Assembly: GCA_001914195.1 (NCBI GenBank)
Contig: MKYF01000011.1
Coordinates: forward strand, 1 to 21,979
Source of the DNA: Streptococcus mitis
GTDB taxonomy: Bacteria > Bacillota > Bacilli > Lactobacillales > Streptococcaceae
Direction of reading: 5' to 3'
DNA: 21,979 nucleotides
A program made the position numbers and the translations under genes. Below, piece by piece: positions 1 through 8,564 of the stretch (within the stretch, counting starts at the first letter, position 1; every line of letters starts with the position of its first letter). The notes under the pieces are model-generated. The model did no database searches and was not told the DNA's origin. It saw nothing but the letters and a program-made list of their open reading frames with translations.

Positions 1-3
1 TAA

Positions 4-101
4 TAAATACAAAATAACCGAGGAATTCGCTCAAATTAACGAGAGATTCCTCGGTTTTCATTTCATTAAAAGTAAGAGGCCTATTTTTTCAGTGGACTCC
101 T
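4..101. repeat. 98-bp repeat, left copy (inverted relative to 21882-21979)
   Basis: Positions 4-101 match the reverse complement of 21882-21979 at 96 of 98 positions; I see differences only at 26 and 79. Similarity stops abruptly after 101, where the left flank continues into the 3' end of the ABC permease operon and the right flank into the protease gene. Read outward from the window, both copies enter the same sequence in the same direction, beginning AGGAGTCCACTG. This fits the end of a multicopy element such as an insertion sequence or a mobile terminator repeat, but I do not recognise the family and no transposase is visible. Confidence 0.93.
16..56. terminator. Stem-loop in the left repeat copy, probable (bidirectional) terminator
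   Basis: AACCGAGGAA (16-25) pairs with TTCCTCGGTT (47-56), a perfect 10-bp stem with a loop of about 21 nt. The stem is followed by TTTTCATTTC on the plus strand and by ATTTTGTATTTA on the minus strand. It lies about 60 nt beyond the stop of the minus-strand ABC permease gene and is the first good terminator for that operon. The T tracts are interrupted, so efficiency is uncertain. Confidence 0.6.
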
Positions 102-118
102 GTTTAGCTGGGCCTTTT

Positions 119-886
119 TTATTGCAAGTTAACCTTGTTTCTCAAGATATAGTAGGTTCCGAGATAAAAGATAGCTATGAATATGAGTTCTTCAACAATA
201 CCTATACTTGTTCCCATATAGAAATTGTCATTAAATCCTGCTAGTGAATTGACATAGAAGTTAGCACTGGTATTAAAGAAGACTTCAATAAATCCAATGA
301 CGACTAGGATTCCAATGTAGGCTACAATAGCGAGTGCTGTACGGTATTCATTGAACAGTTGTCCAATAGAAATGGCCAAGTAAATACAGAGGATTCCTGA
401 GATTGTACTAAGCAGGAAGGATGCCCCCATAAGAGAGAGTTGAGGAAGGTATGTTCCTACAAGTGGAATCAACTCAGAATTTGATATCCATTCTGGAACC
501 GTTATAGTCACAATAATAACAGCACTTAGAGCCAGTACAGCCGAGCTAAGGATAGACCAGATGAAGGCTCCGACTAATTTAGCAGTGATGATATAGTGCT
601 CAGAAACTGGCAAGGTCAAAGTCAGATAGCCTTGGCGGTCATAGACACTACCTTTAAAGCGTTTAATGATTAAGAAAAGAGTTGAAATCCCCAGTGTAAT
701 TATCAAGCCACCGAAGACGAGAGCCAGAAAGATAAATAGGAAAGGTTGGCTATCTTTGAAAGATACATAAGAATAGTAGTGTCCTTGCATTCCTATGGGG
801 ACGGAAAGGACTAGCACGGCAGCGTAGAGGGCTAAATACCACTTGTTAACATTTTTAAATTCGTAGCGAACTAAATTCCAAAACAT
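119..886 (-). CDS. ABC transporter permease (ABC-2 type), GntR-regulated operon
   Basis: This 255-residue integral membrane protein has about six hydrophobic segments, near residues 17-34, 48-73, 103-128, 146-172, 182-204 and 229-247. A positively charged loop (IKRFKGSVYDRQGYLTLTLP, about 74-93) follows the second segment, as in ABC-2 permeases of YtrA-type operons. Its start is preceded by a good ribosome site (AAAGGAGAT, 892-900), 15 nt after the stop of the ATPase gene, so the two proteins very likely form one transporter. The substrate cannot be read from sequence. Relatives in this arrangement are often linked to stress from cell-wall-active compounds, which is only a family-level inference here. 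Confidence 0.85.
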   Translation of the reverse strand: MFWNLVRYEFKNVNKWYLALYAAVLVLSVPIGMQGHYYSYVSFKDSQPFLFIFLALVFGGLIITLGISTLFLIIKRFKGSVYDRQGYLTLTLPVSEHYIITAKLVGAFIWSILSSAVLALSAVIIVTITVPEWISNSELIPLVGTYLPQLSLMGASFLLSTISGILCIYLAISIGQLFNEYRTALAIVAYIGILVVIGFIEVFFNTSANFYVNSLAGFNDNFYMGTSIGIVEELIFIAIFYLGTYYILRNKVNLQ

Positions 887-901
887 AATAATCTCCTTTG
901 C

Positions 902-1597
902 TTAGGCCTTAAATTCCTGACGGAAGAGTTGGTCAATGGATTCACCTGACTCATAGCGAATATCATCTACATTACCTTGACGGACGACTTTTCCATCTTT
1001 GAGGAAGACAATTTCATCCAAGATTGGCTCGATATCAGAAATCAAGTGGGTAGAAATCAAAACGGTAGAAGTTGGTGAGTAGTTGTTGATAATGGTATTG
1101 AGGATATAATCACGGGCTGCTGGGTCCACCCCACCAATGGGTTCGTCCAGAACATAGAGACGAGCATCACGGCTCATAACCAAAATCAGTTGTACCTTTT
1201 CCTTGTTCCCTTTTGATAATTTCTTGAGACGACTATTTTCATCAATTCCTAGGTCTGCAAGTAGATGATGGGCGCGTTCAAGATTGAAATCTTTATAGAA
1301 GGTCTTGAAGTAGGTTAGGGCTTCTTTGACCTTCATTTGCTCATTGAGGTAGGTCGTATCCGGCAAATAAGCTACGATAGCCTTGGTTGCTGGGCTTGGG
1401 TCCATGTCGTTGATCAGGACACGTCCTTGATCTGGTTGTAAGAGGCCATTGATTAGTTTAATCAGGGTTGTTTTCCCTGAGCCGTTTGGACCAAGGAGAC
1501 CAACAATTTTTCCAGCTGGAATGTCAAGAGAAACATTTTCAAGGGCTGGTGTTGCTCCATATGATTTGGATACATTTTCAAATGCTAGTAATGACAT
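902..1597 (-). CDS. ABC transporter ATP-binding protein
   Basis: This 231-residue ABC ATPase carries Walker A GPNGSGKT (36-43), a variant signature LSKGNKEK (127-134), Walker B LYVLDEP (147-153) with the catalytic Glu in DEP, and the switch His in STHL (184). The signature has Lys-Gly-Asn where LSGGQ is usual, a variation common in the single-domain ATPases paired with ABC-2 permeases. It starts 4 nt after the regulator stop, and its ribosome site (AAGGAG, complement of 1608-1613) lies inside the end of the regulator gene, suggesting translational coupling. It should energise the permease at 119-886. Confidence 0.92.
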   Translation of the reverse strand: MSLLAFENVSKSYGATPALENVSLDIPAGKIVGLLGPNGSGKTTLIKLINGLLQPDQGRVLINDMDPSPATKAIVAYLPDTTYLNEQMKVKEALTYFKTFYKDFNLERAHHLLADLGIDENSRLKKLSKGNKEKVQLILVMSRDARLYVLDEPIGGVDPAARDYILNTIINNYSPTSTVLISTHLISDIEPILDEIVFLKDGKVVRQGNVDDIRYESGESIDQLFRQEFKA

Positions 1598-1601
1598 AGA
1601 C

Positions 1602-1967
1602 TTAAACTCCTTTAATATAATCGCCGACTACGCCTGGTAGTTCTTCTTTTTCATAGCCAAAATGGGTCATAGAGGAAACGAAGTGTTCCAATTCTTCTTC
1701 TGATAATTGTTTACGCGATTGGGCGATCAGCTCCTTATCTTCAGTCACAAATCGTCCAGTTGTGCGCTTACTGTAGACAAATCCTTCTCGTTCAAGGTCT
1801 GACAAGGCTCTTTGGATGGTGTTGGGATTGACACCGGCCTCGCTAGCTAGCTCTCTCACGGTTGGAAGTTGTTGATTGGGTTCCAGTGTATGGGAAACAA
1901 TCTGAAGCTTGATTTTCTCCATAATCTGTAAATAGATGGGTTTTTTGTTGTCAAATGTCCAGGACAT
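1602..1967 (-). CDS. GntR-family transcriptional regulator, YtrA type
   Basis: This protein of 121 residues has an N-terminal winged helix (about 10-78; PTVRELASEAGVNPNTIQRA is the recognition helix region) and only a short helical tail of about 40 residues. That size and tail define the YtrA subfamily, which usually represses the ABC operon it heads. It is the first gene of a minus-strand operon with the ATPase and permease, and is divergent from nrdR. The start is supported by AAAGGAGA at 1974-1980 on the complement. Autorepression at the promoter 2005-2033 is likely by family analogy; the inducer is unknown. Confidence 0.93.
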   Translation of the reverse strand: MSWTFDNKKPIYLQIMEKIKLQIVSHTLEPNQQLPTVRELASEAGVNPNTIQRALSDLEREGFVYSKRTTGRFVTEDKELIAQSRKQLSEEELEHFVSSMTHFGYEKEELPGVVGDYIKGV

Positions 1968-2004
1968 CTTGTTCTCCTTTCTGCTATCTCTTTGTCTTAA
2001 TTAA

Positions 2005-2033
2005 ATAATACAACAAAACAAAAAACTTGTCAA
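2005..2033 (-). promoter_or_regulatory. Promoter of the gntR-ABC operon
   Basis: On the minus strand there is a perfect -35 TTGACA (2028-2033) and a -10 TATTAT (2005-2010) with exactly 17 bp between them. The -35 sits inside a small palindrome, CTTGTCAAG (2026-2034), a possible half of an operator. The site lies 38 nt upstream of the regulator start codon and faces away from nrdR. Confidence 0.85.
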
Positions 2034-2070
2034 GCAAAAAGAAGAATTGTTTTGGGAATCGCTTAAAAAA

Positions 2071-2079
2071 TGGTATAAT
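2071..2079 (+). promoter_or_regulatory. Extended -10 promoter of nrdR
   Basis: TGGTATAAT is an extended -10 (TGn plus a perfect TATAAT at 2074-2079). No good -35 lies 17 bp upstream (TTTGGG at 2051-2056), which fits dependence on the extended -10. It is 27 nt before the NrdR start codon and probably drives nrdR, dnaB, dnaI and the genes beyond. Confidence 0.75.
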
Positions 2080-2106
2080 GAAAAGAAAACGATAAGGAGG
2101 GAAAGG

Positions 2107-2580
2107 ATGCGTTGTCCAAAATGTGGGGCTACCAAGTCAAGTGTTATCGATAGTCGCCAAGCAGAAGAAGGGAACACCATTCGTAGAAGACGTGAGTGCG
2201 ACGAATGCCAACACCGTTTTACAACCTACGAAAGAGTAGAAGAAAGAACCTTAGTGGTTGTTAAAAAAGATGGCACACGGGAACAATTCTCCAGAGATAA
2301 AATCTTTAATGGGATTATTCGCTCAGCCCAGAAACGTCCTGTATCAAGTGATGAAATCAACATGGTAGTCAATCGTATCGAACAGAAACTCCGTGGTCGA
2401 AATGAAAATGAAATTCAAAGCGAGGACATTGGTTCACTCGTCATGGAGGAGTTGGCTGAGTTAGATGAGATTACCTATGTACGTTTTGCCAGTGTCTATC
2501 GTAGTTTTAAGGATGTCAGTGAGCTAGAGAGCTTGCTCCAACAAATCACCCAGTCCTCTAAAAAGAAAAAGGAAAGATAA
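2107..2580 (+). CDS. nrdR: Transcriptional repressor NrdR
   Basis: NrdR is a nucleotide-sensing repressor of ribonucleotide reductase genes. The 157-residue protein has an N-terminal zinc ribbon with Cys3, Cys6, Cys31 and Cys34, followed by an ATP-cone domain (about 49-139) and a lysine-rich tail. I chose ATG 2107 because MRCPKCG is the family N-terminus and AAGGAGGG (2094-2101) precedes it. The reading frame stays open upstream to 2047, but that extension runs through the -10 box and is not a plausible start. The stop codon abuts the dnaB start, so nrdR heads a replication operon, an arrangement common in Firmicutes. Confidence 0.97.
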
Positions 2581-3750
2581 ATGAAGCCAATTGACCGTTT
2601 TTCTTATCTAAAGAATAATCGGGTGTCGCAAGATACCTCATCTCTGGTACAGTGCTACCTCCCGATTATCGGTCAGGAGGCACTGAGCCTTTATCTTTAT
2701 ACAATTAGTTTTTGGGATAATGGTAGAAAGGAATATCTTTTTTCAAGCATTCTTAACCATCTCAACTTTGGGATGGATAGACTGATAAAATCCCTGAAAA
2801 TCCTATCTGCTTTCAATCTCTTGACCCTCTATCAAAAGGGGGATGTTTATCAGCTAGCCCTCCATGCTCCTCTATCTAGTCAAGACTTCTTGGAGCATCC
2901 TGTTTATCGTAGACTCTTGGAGAAAAAGATTGGCGATGCAGCTGTGGAGGATTTGAAAGTTGAAAGTGCTGATGGTGAAGAAATACCTGTCTCACTCAAT
3001 CAAGTCTTTCCAGATTTGGCGGAGCTGGGAAGTCAAGAAGACCTTGGTCTCAAGAAGAAAGTGGCCAACGATTTTGACTTGGACCATTTTCGTCAGCTGA
3101 TGGCTCGAGATGGACTTCGTTTTGCGGATGAACAGTCCGATGTTTTAAATCTCTTTGCCATTGCCGAGGAGAAGAAATGGACTTGGTTTGAGACCTATCA
3201 ACTGGCTAAGTCAACAGCTGTTTCTCAGGTTATTTCAACCAAACGCATGCGGGAAAAAATCGCTCAAAAACCTGTTTCCTCTGACTTTAGTCCTAAGGAA
3301 GCAACCATTATCAAGGAAGCCAAAAGTAAAACGGCCTTGCAGTTCTTGGCAGAAATCAAGCAAACACGCAAGGGAACCATTACCCAAACAGAAAGAGAAC
3401 TCTTGCAACAGATGGCTGGCTTGGGCTTGCTGGACGAAGTCATCAATATCATTCTCTTATTGACCTTTAATAAGGTGGATTCTGCAAATATTAATGAAAA
3501 ATATGCCATGAAGGTAGCCAATGACTATGCCTATCAAAAAATTCATTCGGCAGAAGAGGCAGTCTTGCGCATCCGTGAACGTGGGCAGAAGAGCCAGGCC
3601 CAAAAAAGCAGTAAACCCGGTTCTGCTAAGTCCAATGTACCCAAGTGGAGCAACCCAGATTATAAGAATGAAACCAGCGAGGAAACTCGTCTGGAACTAG
3701 AACGTAAGAAACAAGAACTATTAGCTCGATTAGAAAAAGGAGGAGATTAG
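2581..3750 (+). CDS. dnaB: Replication initiation and membrane attachment protein DnaB (DnaB/DnaD family)
   Basis: This is the Firmicutes primosomal DnaB, not the replicative helicase. It works with DnaD and DnaI to load the helicase at oriC and at stalled forks. The 389 residues contain an N-terminal winged-helix region (about 1-110, including VQCYLPIIGQEALSLYLY), a central helical region (about 163-220) and a second DnaB_2/DnaD-like region (about 256-340), followed by a charged low-complexity tail rich in Lys, Ser and Glu. It lies between nrdR and dnaI with no intergenic bases on either side. The ribosome site AAAGGAAAG lies in the end of nrdR. Confidence 0.95.
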   Translation: MKPIDRFSYLKNNRVSQDTSSLVQCYLPIIGQEALSLYLYTISFWDNGRKEYLFSSILNHLNFGMDRLIKSLKILSAFNLLTLYQKGDVYQLALHAPLSSQDFLEHPVYRRLLEKKIGDAAVEDLKVESADGEEIPVSLNQVFPDLAELGSQEDLGLKKKVANDFDLDHFRQLMARDGLRFADEQSDVLNLFAIAEEKKWTWFETYQLAKSTAVSQVISTKRMREKIAQKPVSSDFSPKEATIIKEAKSKTALQFLAEIKQTRKGTITQTERELLQQMAGLGLLDEVINIILLLTFNKVDSANINEKYAMKVANDYAYQKIHSAEEAVLRIRERGQKSQAQKSSKPGSAKSNVPKWSNPDYKNETSEETRLELERKKQELLARLEKGGD

Positions 3751-4647
3751 ATGGAAAGTGTCGGAGACGTACTCAAACGTCAACCTAGCCGTTTTCATTA
3801 TCAAGATTTGGTCCAGAAAATCATGAAGGATCCTGATGTTGCATCCTTTATCCAGCAAGAATCCTTGACTCCAGAGGAATTAAATCGCAGTATCTCCAAG
3901 TTTAATCAGTACATCACCGAGCGTGACAAGTTTCTCCGTGGTGATACGGATTATATTGCCAAAGGCTACAAGCCGATTTTGGTTATGAATCATGGCTATG
4001 CGGATGTTTCTTATGAAGAAACTCCTGAACTAATCGCGGCGGAAAAAGAAGCGGCTATTAAGAACCGTCTCAAGTTAATCAATCTGCCAGCCAGTCTCAA
4101 GCAAGCTAGTTTGGCTCAAGTAGATTTGGATGATTTGGGGCGCTTGCCGGTTTTTGAAAAGCTATTAGCCTTCGTGGAGCAATATCCAGCTATTCGAAAA
4201 GGTCTTTACTTATATGGAGACTTTGGTGTGGGAAAAAGTTTCATGGTGGCTGCCCTAGCCCATGATTTATCAGAAAAACGTGGTGTTTCATCTACTCTTC
4301 TCCACTATCCTAGCTTTGTCATCGATGTCAAAAATGCTATCGGTGATGGTAATGTCAAGACCTTGGTGGATGAGATTAAACTGTCTGAAGTCCTGATTTT
4401 AGATGATATTGGTGCCGAGCAATCAACAGCTTGGGTGCGTGACGAAATCCTGCAGGTCATTCTCCAATATCGGATGCAGGAAAATTTACCGACCTTTTTC
4501 ACATCCAACTTCAACTTTGAAGAATTGGAGCTGCATTTCGCTAAAGGGAAACATGGAAATGACGAAACCTGGGAAGCCAGACGCGTCATGGAACGCATCC
4601 GTTATTTGGCTGAGGAGACTCGTTTAGAAGGAGTGAACCGTCGATGA
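3751..4647 (+). CDS. dnaI: Primosomal protein DnaI, AAA+ helicase loader
   Basis: DnaI loads the replicative helicase on to DNA. The 298-residue protein has an N-terminal helicase-binding region (1-130) and a AAA+ domain with Walker A GDFGVGKS (156-163), Walker B LILDDIGAE (215-223), a sensor-1 region TFFTSNF (248-254) and an arginine-rich motif ARRVMERIR (276-284). The whole protein has no cysteine, so the zinc-binding site known in Bacillus subtilis DnaI is absent. AGGAGGAG precedes the ATG, which directly follows the dnaB stop. The end overlaps the next gene by 4 nt (ATGA), indicating translational coupling. Confidence 0.96.
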   Translation: MESVGDVLKRQPSRFHYQDLVQKIMKDPDVASFIQQESLTPEELNRSISKFNQYITERDKFLRGDTDYIAKGYKPILVMNHGYADVSYEETPELIAAEKEAAIKNRLKLINLPASLKQASLAQVDLDDLGRLPVFEKLLAFVEQYPAIRKGLYLYGDFGVGKSFMVAALAHDLSEKRGVSSTLLHYPSFVIDVKNAIGDGNVKTLVDEIKLSEVLILDDIGAEQSTAWVRDEILQVILQYRMQENLPTFFTSNFNFEELELHFAKGKHGNDETWEARRVMERIRYLAEETRLEGVNRR

Positions 4648-5357
4648 CAGAAACAATCAAATTAATGAAGGCTCATACTTCAGTGCGCAGGTTTAAAGAG
4701 CAAGCCCTTCCTCAGGAAGACTTGACTGAAATCCTGACAGCAGCCCAGATGGCCTCGTCTTGGAAGAATTTCCAATCCTACTCTGTGATTGTGGTACGAA
4801 GTCAAGAAAAGAAAGATGCCTTGTATGAATTGGTGCCTCAAGAAGCTATTCGCCAGTCAGCTGTTTTCCTTCTCTTTGTCGGGGATTTGAACCGAGCAGA
4901 AAAGGGAGCACGACTCCATACGGATACCTTCCAACCTCAAGGTGTAGAAGGTCTCTTGATTAGTTCGGTCGATGCGGCTCTTGCTGGTCAAAATGCCCTG
5001 CTGGCAGCTGAAAGCTTGGGCTATGGTGGTGTCATTATTGGCTTGGTGCGTTACAAGTCAGAAGAAGTGGCAGAGCTCTTTAACCTGCCTGACTATACCT
5101 ATTCTGTCTTTGGGATGGCACTAGGACTACCAAATGAAGAACATGAAGTCAAACCTCGCTTGCCTTTGAATCAGGTGGTATTTGAGGAAGAATATCAGGA
5201 ACAAACAGTTGATGTGATTGAGGCTTATGACCGTGTACAGGCTGACTATGCTGGGGCGCGTGCAACCACAAGCTGGAGTCAGCGCCTAGCAGAACAGTTT
5301 GGTCAAGCAGAACCAAGCTCAACTAGAAAAAATCTTGAACAGAAGAAGTTATTGTAG
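4644..5357 (+). CDS. NADPH-dependent FMN nitroreductase (NfsA/Frp type)
   Basis: This 237-residue flavin oxidoreductase has the N-terminal HTSVRRF motif (11-17) that contacts FMN phosphate, an ASSWKNFQSY segment (37-46), the glycine-rich AAESLGYGGVIIGLVR stretch (about 121-136), and the C-terminal KPRLP motif (about 169-173) of the NfsA/Frp branch. Such enzymes reduce quinones, flavins and nitro compounds with NADPH; the physiological substrate is unknown. It overlaps dnaI by 4 nt and is followed by der after 13 nt, so it is cotranscribed with replication and ribosome-assembly genes without an obvious functional link. Confidence 0.9.
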   Translation: MTETIKLMKAHTSVRRFKEQALPQEDLTEILTAAQMASSWKNFQSYSVIVVRSQEKKDALYELVPQEAIRQSAVFLLFVGDLNRAEKGARLHTDTFQPQGVEGLLISSVDAALAGQNALLAAESLGYGGVIIGLVRYKSEEVAELFNLPDYTYSVFGMALGLPNEEHEVKPRLPLNQVVFEEEYQEQTVDVIEAYDRVQADYAGARATTSWSQRLAEQFGQAEPSSTRKNLEQKKLL

Positions 5358-5370
5358 AAAGTGAGAAATT

Positions 5371-6681
5371 ATGGCCCTACCAACTATTGCCATTGTAGGA
5401 CGTCCCAATGTTGGGAAATCAACCCTATTTAATCGGATCGCTGGTGAGCGAATCTCCATTGTAGAAGATGTCGAAGGAGTGACACGTGACCGTATCTATG
5501 CAACGGGTGAGTGGCTCAATCGTTCCTTTAGCATGATTGATACAGGAGGAATCGATGATGTCGATGCTCCTTTCATGGAACAAATCAAGCACCAGGCAGA
5601 AATTGCCATGGAAGAAGCCGATGTTATCGTCTTTGTCGTGTCCGGTAAGGAAGGAATTACCGATGCAGACGAATACGTAGCCCGCAAGCTTTATAAGACC
5701 CACAAACCAGTTATCCTCGCAGTCAACAAGGTGGACAACCCTGAGATGCGAAATGATATCTATGATTTCTATGCCCTCGGTTTGGGTGAACCACTGCCTA
5801 TCTCATCTGTCCATGGTATCGGTACAGGGGATGTGCTAGACGCGATCGTAGAAAATCTTCCAAATGAATATGAAGAAGAAAATCCAGATGTGATTAAGTT
5901 TAGCTTGATTGGTCGTCCTAACGTCGGAAAATCAAGCTTGATTAATGCTATTTTGGGAGAAGACCGTGTCATTGCCAGTCCAGTTGCTGGAACAACGCGT
6001 GACGCTATTGATACCCACTTTACAGATACAGATGGTCAAGAGTTTACCATGATTGATACGGCTGGTATGCGTAAGTCTGGTAAGGTTTATGAAAATACTG
6101 AGAAATACTCTGTTATGCGTGCCATGCGAGCTATTGACCGCTCAGATGTAGTCTTGATGGTCATCAATGCGGAAGAAGGTATCCGTGAATACGACAAGCG
6201 TATCGCAGGATTTGCCCATGAAGCCGGTAAAGGGATGATTATCGTGGTCAACAAGTGGGATACACTTGAAAAAGACAACCACACTATGAAAAACTGGGAA
6301 GAAGATATCCGTGAGCAGTTCCAATATCTACCTTACGCACCGATTATCTTTGTATCCGCTTTGACTAAGCAACGTCTCCACAAACTTCCTGAGATGATTA
6401 AGCAAATCAGCGAAAGCCAAAACACACGTATTCCATCAGCTGTCTTGAACGATGTCATTATGGATGCTATTGCCATTAACCCAACACCGACAGACAAAGG
6501 AAAACGTCTCAAGATTTTCTATGCGACCCAAGTGGCAACTAAACCACCAACCTTTGTTATCTTTGTCAATGAAGAAGAACTCATGCACTTTTCTTACCTG
6601 CGTTTCTTGGAAAATCAAATCCGCAAGGCCTTTGTCTTTGAAGGAACACCAATCCATCTCATCGCAAGAAAACGCAAATAA
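5371..6681 (+). CDS. der: Ribosome biogenesis GTPase Der (EngA)
   Basis: Der is an essential double GTPase for 50S subunit assembly. The 436 residues hold two G domains, with G1 motifs GRPNVGKS at 10-17 and 181-188, G3 motifs DTGG (57-60) and DTAG (229-232), G4 motifs NKVD (119-122) and NKWD (294-297), and a C-terminal KH-like domain (about 355-436) ending in a basic tail. The length is typical for the family. The ribosome site is weak (AAGTGAG). A strong terminator follows at 6690-6718, closing the transcript that starts before nrdR. Confidence 0.98.
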
Positions 6682-6689
6682 AAAAGTAG

Positions 6690-6718
6690 AATCTGGAATG
6701 ACATTTCCAGATTTTTTT
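6690..6718 (+). terminator. Rho-independent terminator after der
   Basis: AATCTGGAA (6690-6698) pairs with TTCCAGATT (6705-6713) around the loop TGACAT, and seven T residues run from 6712 to 6718. It separates the nrdR-der operon from the AT-rich module that follows. Confidence 0.92.
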
Positions 6719-6767
6719 GATAGAATGAAGTTGAAGAAAACGCTATCAAATAGAGAGGGGGCTAGTG

Positions 6768-7103
6768 ATGAAACATTTGTTTAAATTGATAATCTTATTT
6801 CCCTGGTTTTACTTTTTCAGCTGGATTGAAAAGGCCAATAGAGATAGTAAATTTTTCCCAATTTTTTACTATTTTTACTGGGTTTACATCCCCCTCTATG
6901 CTCTTTTTAGCCTTGCTTGGACAGTTATTTCAGTTCTGTTTTTCAATATCGTCTTGAGAAATGTGACAGATATCAAGTTATGGGGCATTTGGTTTCTTTT
7001 TATTCTACTAGCTATTGGTCTGAATAGGTTAACTTATTTCTGTTTCAAAAAAATGCTTCGCTTGAGACGAGAACTAGGGAAATCTAAAGCGGCGAGACAT
7101 TGA
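6768..7103 (+). CDS. Small membrane protein of unknown function
   Basis: The predicted 111-residue protein is rich in Phe, Trp and Tyr, with hydrophobic segments around residues 5-19, 29-60 and 68-88, ending in a basic tail (RLRRELGKSKAARH). I do not recognise a family. I chose ATG 6768, preceded by GAGAGGGGG (6753-6761); an in-frame GTG at 6765 would add one residue. It is the first gene after the der terminator and probably the first of the AT-rich ABC module, 32 nt before the next gene. Confidence 0.7.
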   Translation: MKHLFKLIILFPWFYFFSWIEKANRDSKFFPIFYYFYWVYIPLYALFSLAWTVISVLFFNIVLRNVTDIKLWGIWFLFILLAIGLNRLTYFCFKKMLRLRRELGKSKAARH

Positions 7104-7135
7104 TTTATATGGTTTTTGTTGATAGGAGATAGCTT

Positions 7136-7927
7136 ATGAAGATTCCTCTCTTAACTTTGGCAAGGAATAAATTTGTTTATGTCTTGCTTACTTTGATTTT
7201 TCTTGCTTTGGTTTATCGTGATGTTTTGATGACTTATTTCTTTTTTGATATTCATGCGCCTGATCTAGCCAAATTCGATGGACAAGCAATTAAAAATGAC
7301 TTATTAAAATCATCACTAGATTTTCGTATTCTCCAGTTCAATCTAGGTTTTTATCAATCATTTATTATTCCAATTATCATTTCTTTGCTAGGTTTTCAAT
7401 ACATCCAGCTGAAAAATAAAGTTTTACGATTGAGTATTGGAAGAGAAGTGAGTTATCAAGGTTTAAAAAGAAAGTTGACTTTTCAAGTCGCAAGTATCCC
7501 TTGTGTGATATATTTAGTGACTGTGCTGATAATTGCAATCATAACCTATTTCTTTGGGACTTTTTCGCCTCTGGAATGGAATTCTCTATTTTCTGATGGA
7601 AGTAGTTTACAAAGGCTTCTAGATGGAGAAATAAAAAGTTATTTGTTTTTTATGTGTGTCCTTCTAATCGGTATCTTCATCAATACGGTCTATTTTTTAA
7701 AAATAGTTGATTATTTAGGGAATGTGACTCGTTCGGCAATTGCCTATTTGATGTTTCTTTGGATTGGTTCTATGCTGCTCTATAGTATCTTGCCATACTA
7801 TATGGTTCCTATGACGAGTTTGATGCAAGCTAGCTATGGGGATGTAAGTTTGATGAAACTCTTTACTCCTTATATCCTTTATATTGTCCCTTATATGGTG
7901 CTTAAAAAATATGAAGATAATGTTTAA
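7136..7927 (+). CDS. Predicted ABC-type permease, unknown substrate (first of pair)
   Basis: This 263-residue polytopic membrane protein has six predicted hydrophobic segments (about 13-27, 72-92, 117-140, 168-188, 199-219 and 241-256) and a predicted extracytoplasmic loop after the first. No sequence motif identifies it, but position argues for a transporter subunit: it is followed by a second membrane protein and an ABC ATPase. Translation starts at ATG 7136 after TAGGAGAT. Its 3' end overlaps the next gene. The DNA is visibly more AT-rich than the secA or der genes, with frequent TTT, ATT and TTA codons. Confidence 0.75.
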   Translation: MKIPLLTLARNKFVYVLLTLIFLALVYRDVLMTYFFFDIHAPDLAKFDGQAIKNDLLKSSLDFRILQFNLGFYQSFIIPIIISLLGFQYIQLKNKVLRLSIGREVSYQGLKRKLTFQVASIPCVIYLVTVLIIAIITYFFGTFSPLEWNSLFSDGSSLQRLLDGEIKSYLFFMCVLLIGIFINTVYFLKIVDYLGNVTRSAIAYLMFLWIGSMLLYSILPYYMVPMTSLMQASYGDVSLMKLFTPYILYIVPYMVLKKYEDNV

Positions 7928-8561
7928 GAATTTTAACAATATTTTGCTAAAGAGAAAGATTGTTTTACTACTTCGTATAGTTCTGATGATGATTTTGACC
8001 AACTATCTATTGTCAACAGCGGTTCAAAAGCAGGATGTTTTTCTCTTTTTCAAGAGAGAATTGATTTCAATCTTTTCCTATAATGACTATTCTGAAGTGA
8101 ATTTAGAAATCCCCAAACTCTTGTTAAACCTTTCTATTTTCATGGTTGGATGGCTCTCTGTTATTTTGCTTGAAACTGATTTGGCAGACCATTACCATCA
8201 CTTGATTCGTTATCAATCAAGCTCCTTTTTCGATTATACAAGGAAACGATTGGTTGTCATTTCTAAATTTTTTACTCAAGATTTATTTGTCTGGTTTCTT
8301 GGTTTACTTCCTCTAGGAATTCATTTCAAAACAGTTGCTCTCTTCTTTTTACTTGCTCAGTTAATGATGTTGTATTTGTTACTGTCTTATCTGATAGCAC
8401 TTATTAGTGTAGGCGCTGGTTTTTCATTTTTTCTCTATTTTTTAGCATTTGTGGGACAAGAATGGATGATGGATCATATTGTGATAGTATATTTAGGACT
8501 CTTAAGTTTATTAGTTATCTTGATTGTTAGTCGGTTAGAAGAGAAATTTAAGAAAGGATAA
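7911..8561 (+). CDS. Predicted ABC-type permease, unknown substrate (second of pair)
   Basis: This membrane protein is about 216 residues long if ATG 7911 is used. It begins with a short basic stretch and a first hydrophobic segment (about 17-35), followed by four or five more. Start choice is uncertain: ATG 7911 and ATG 7920 both lack a good ribosome site and lie within the last codons of the upstream gene (stop 7925-7927), so coupling by reinitiation is likely. An in-frame TTG at 7884 is possible but less attractive. It ends 3 nt before the ATPase gene. No family is recognised from sequence alone. Confidence 0.72.
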   Translation: MKIMFKNFNNILLKRKIVLLLRIVLMMILTNYLLSTAVQKQDVFLFFKRELISIFSYNDYSEVNLEIPKLLLNLSIFMVGWLSVILLETDLADHYHHLIRYQSSSFFDYTRKRLVVISKFFTQDLFVWFLGLLPLGIHFKTVALFFLLAQLMMLYLLLSYLIALISVGAGFSFFLYFLAFVGQEWMMDHIVIVYLGLLSLLVILIVSRLEEKFKKG

Positions 8562-8564
8562 ACG

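Noticed and set aside
4..101. Assigning the terminal repeat to a named insertion sequence
   Set aside because: No transposase coding sequence and no recognisable terminal inverted repeat are in the window, so a name would be a guess.
2047..2106. In-frame upstream extension of NrdR by 20 residues
   Set aside because: The extension overlaps the -10 promoter box, while MRCPKCG is the family start and has a strong ribosome site.
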